The notes below the pieces were generated by a model. It was not told where the DNA came from and searched no databases. It saw only the letters and a program-made list of their open reading frames with translations. A stretch of 5,984 nt of DNA from Candidatus Iainarchaeum sp. (lineage in GTDB: Archaea > Micrarchaeota > Micrarchaeia > Anstonellales > Bilamarchaeaceae): assembly GCA_028714395.1 (NCBI GenBank), contig JAQTMJ010000056.1:1-5984 (forward strand). Reading direction: 5' to 3'. This document shows, one piece after another, positions 3,999 through 5,984 of this stretch. Each line of letters starts with the position of its first letter. Position 1 is the stretch's first letter. The translations under genes were made by a program, and so were the position numbers.

Positions 3999-5984
3999 CT
4001 ATGGCCTGTAGAACCTCATTATCAGCGAGTTGCTCACCACGCTCACCGAACTGAAAGCCATGGCCGCGCCCGCAATCACCGGGTTTATGGTTATCCCAAA
4101 CCCTGAAAGCGCTCCCATCGCTATGGGAATCCCGACCACGTTGTAAACAAAAGTCCAGAACAGGTTCTGCTTTATTTTTTTCATTGTGTACTTACCGAGC
4201 CTTATGGCCTTTGCAACATCCCGTATGTCCCCCTTCACGAGCACCACGTCCCCGGTCTCTATGGCGACATCCGTGCCGCTCCCAATGGCTATGCCCACAT
4301 CCGCAGCGGCAAGCGCCGGAGCGTCGTTTATCCCATCCCCAACAAAAACAGTCTTTCCGCGCTTCATGAGCTCGAGCACTTTCTGCTCCTTTTCCTGGGG
4401 AAGCACATTCGCAATGACCTTTCCGATGCCCACTGCGTCAGCGACGGCCCTTGCGCTGCGTTCGTTGTCTCCGGTTATCATGACCGTTTCTATCCCTTCC
4501 TTCTCCAGGGCCCCGATGGCTTCCCTTGATGTGTCCTTTATCGCATCGGAAATCGCAATTATTCCCATCGCCTTCCTGTCCTTGGCCACAATCACCGCGG
4601 TTTTCCCCTGGCTGCCCAGCCTGTCCATGCCAGGATAATCAAATTTCACCCTCTCCTTTTTCATGAGCTTCTCGTTTCCGATTATTATCCTGCCTTTTCC
4701 CACTGTTCCGCTCACCCCTAAACCAGGAATCGCGGCGAACCTTTTCACCTCCGGGATTCGCACATCCCTTTGCTTCGCATAGGCCACTATGGCCTGGGCC
4801 AGCGGATGTTCGCTTTTCTGCTCAAGCGCAGCGGCGTATGCAAGCACCTCCCTTTCACTGTCCCTTCCGATTGCGATGAAATTCGAAACGCCAGGCTTTC
4901 CCTCGGTAATCGTGCCTGTCTTGTCAAAAGCCACGATTTTCGTGGCTTCCAGCGCTTCCAGCGCATCCGTCTTTTTCGCGAGTATCCCGTTTTTCGCCCC
5001 TATTCCGGAAGACATCACTATGGCGGTCGGGGTTGCAAGCCCGAGCGCGCATGGGCACGCTATTACCAAAGTAGTGATGAAAACCCCGAGCGCATATTCA
5101 AATCCTGCCTTTGCTACGAAAAACCAGTATGCGAACGCAATCAGTGCGAGCGCCACCACAGCCGGGACGAAATAGGAAGAAACGGTGTCGGCAAGCTTCT
5201 GTATCTGGGGCTTGGAGCCCTGCGCCTCCTCCACCAGCTTTATTATCTGCGCAAGCATGGTCTCGCTGCCAACCTTCTCGGCACGCATCCTGAAGCTCCC
5301 GGTCTTGTTTATGGTGGCTCCGATTACTTTGCTCTTTTTCTCCTTCCTTACAGGCATGGGTTCTCCGGTGAGCATGGATTCATCAACATAGCTTTCCCCT
5401 TCAACCACTGTGCCGTCCACGGGTATTTTTTCCCCGGGCCTTATCTCGAGCACGTCGCCGGGCTTCACATCCCCTATGAGGATTTCCTCCACGCCGTCTT
5501 TCCTGACCACCCGCGCGGTCTTCGGCGCGAGCGCCACGAGCGCCCTTATTGCCTCGCTGGTTTTACCTTTGGTTATGGATTCAAGCATCTTGCCGAACAG
5601 TATGAACGTAATCAGCAGCGCGGCGGTTTCAAAATACATGTAGCCCTGCACGCCCAAAAACGCGGTGGAAATGCTGTACAGGTAAGCCGTTCCCACTCCT
5701 ATGGCAACCAGGGAATCCATGTTCGGGGAGCCGTTCCTCACTGCCCTGAAACCCTTTACGAAGAAGTGCGACCCTGCAATCAGGACCACGGTCGCGGACA
5801 CGAACTCCACGTACTTGCCGTAAAGCCCGAAGAATTCCGGAGCGCTGATGCCAAGCATTTCCGGCAGCGCGAACGCCAGCACAGGGATTGTGAATACCAG
5901 CGCAACAATGAATCTTTTCCGGTAATCCGAAATCTCCCTTTTTCTCTGCTCCCTTTCCCTGTCTTCCCCGACAACTCCGTTATC
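3999..5984 (-). CDS. copA: Cu+-exporting P1B-type ATPase, N-terminus cut by window edge
   Basis: This membrane pump moves Cu+ (or Ag+) out of the cytoplasm using ATP. The reading frame stays open to the right edge, giving 661 residues. It begins in the basic linker ending SDYRKRF just before a membrane helix, so roughly the first 100-150 residues, where one or more HMA metal-binding domains usually sit, lie outside. A GTG at 5882 lies inside the first helix and is not the start. Numbering from the edge: TGE of the actuator domain at 206-208, the membrane CPC metal site at 310-312, phosphorylated Asp354 in DKTGT, the HP pair at 393-394, TGDN at 504-507, GDGINDAP at 549-556, YN at 614-615 and MAFSS at 642-646. 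CPC with YN and MxxSS is the known Cu+ signature and argues against Zn/Cd types. No copper regulator or chaperone is visible; one may lie beyond the edge. All catalytic motifs are intact. Confidence 0.96.
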   Translation of the reverse strand, partial: DNGVVGEDREREQRKREISDYRKRFIVALVFTIPVLAFALPEMLGISAPEFFGLYGKYVEFVSATVVLIAGSHFFVKGFRAVRNGSPNMDSLVAIGVGTAYLYSISTAFLGVQGYMYFETAALLITFILFGKMLESITKGKTSEAIRALVALAPKTARVVRKDGVEEILIGDVKPGDVLEIRPGEKIPVDGTVVEGESYVDESMLTGEPMPVRKEKKSKVIGATINKTGSFRMRAEKVGSETMLAQIIKLVEEAQGSKPQIQKLADTVSSYFVPAVVALALIAFAYWFFVAKAGFEYALGVFITTLVIACPCALGLATPTAIVMSSGIGAKNGILAKKTDALEALEATKIVAFDKTGTITEGKPGVSNFIAIGRDSEREVLAYAAALEQKSEHPLAQAIVAYAKQRDVRIPEVKRFAAIPGLGVSGTVGKGRIIIGNEKLMKKERVKFDYPGMDRLGSQGKTAVIVAKDRKAMGIIAISDAIKDTSREAIGALEKEGIETVMITGDNERSARAVADAVGIGKVIANVLPQEKEQKVLELMKRGKTVFVGDGINDAPALAAADVGIAIGSGTDVAIETGDVVLVKGDIRDVAKAIRLGKYTMKKIKQNLFWTFVYNVVGIPIAMGALSGFGITINPVIAGAAMAFSSVSVVSNSLIMRFYRP

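Noticed and set aside
5880..5882. GTG at 5882 as the start of the copper ATPase
   Set aside because: It codes for a valine inside the first membrane helix; the frame continues upstream with a typical CopA linker (EISDYRKRF) to the window edge.

Overview
The window looks like a chromosomal segment of an archaeon. The evidence is a methanogen/archaeal-type prolyl-tRNA synthetase with a cysteine-containing C-terminal domain, an archaeal-style PurM, AT-rich TATA elements of the TTTAAATA kind, GGTG-type ribosome binding sites, and a tRNA-Gln with an A1-U72 pair and no encoded CCA. The phylum cannot be fixed from this window; a euryarchaeal or DPANN-type genome is possible.

Layout from left to right. 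Positions 1-91 are a promoter region for a small tetratricopeptide-repeat-like protein (92-583, +). Positions 584-867 hold no protein gene. They carry a complete tRNA-Gln(UUG) on the minus strand (729-801) and, beside it, a rearranged copy of part of the same tRNA (581 to about 680). In that copy about 53 nt that fold into two hairpins are inserted at the T-stem/T-loop junction. Two minus-strand genes follow, proS (868-2334) and a four-helix DUF350-type membrane protein (2386-2913), which probably form one operon transcribed from a promoter near 2955. The same palindromic TATA element can also serve purM (3016-3987, +), so the two units diverge from one control region. purM runs head-on into a Cu+-exporting P1B-type ATPase (3999-5984, -), with only 11 bases between the stop codons. 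The ATPase is cut by the right edge of the window, so its N-terminal metal-binding part is missing.

The protein genes do not form one pathway: translation (proS, tRNA-Gln), purine synthesis (purM), copper efflux, and two proteins without assigned roles. I see no mobile-element genes, CRISPR array or defence system. The part least explained by known families is 581-700: a tRNA-Gln-derived sequence with a foreign double-hairpin insert, a possible TATA box of its own, and base pairing that is better on the minus strand than on the plus strand. It could be a decayed tRNA copy, an integration scar or a small structured RNA.
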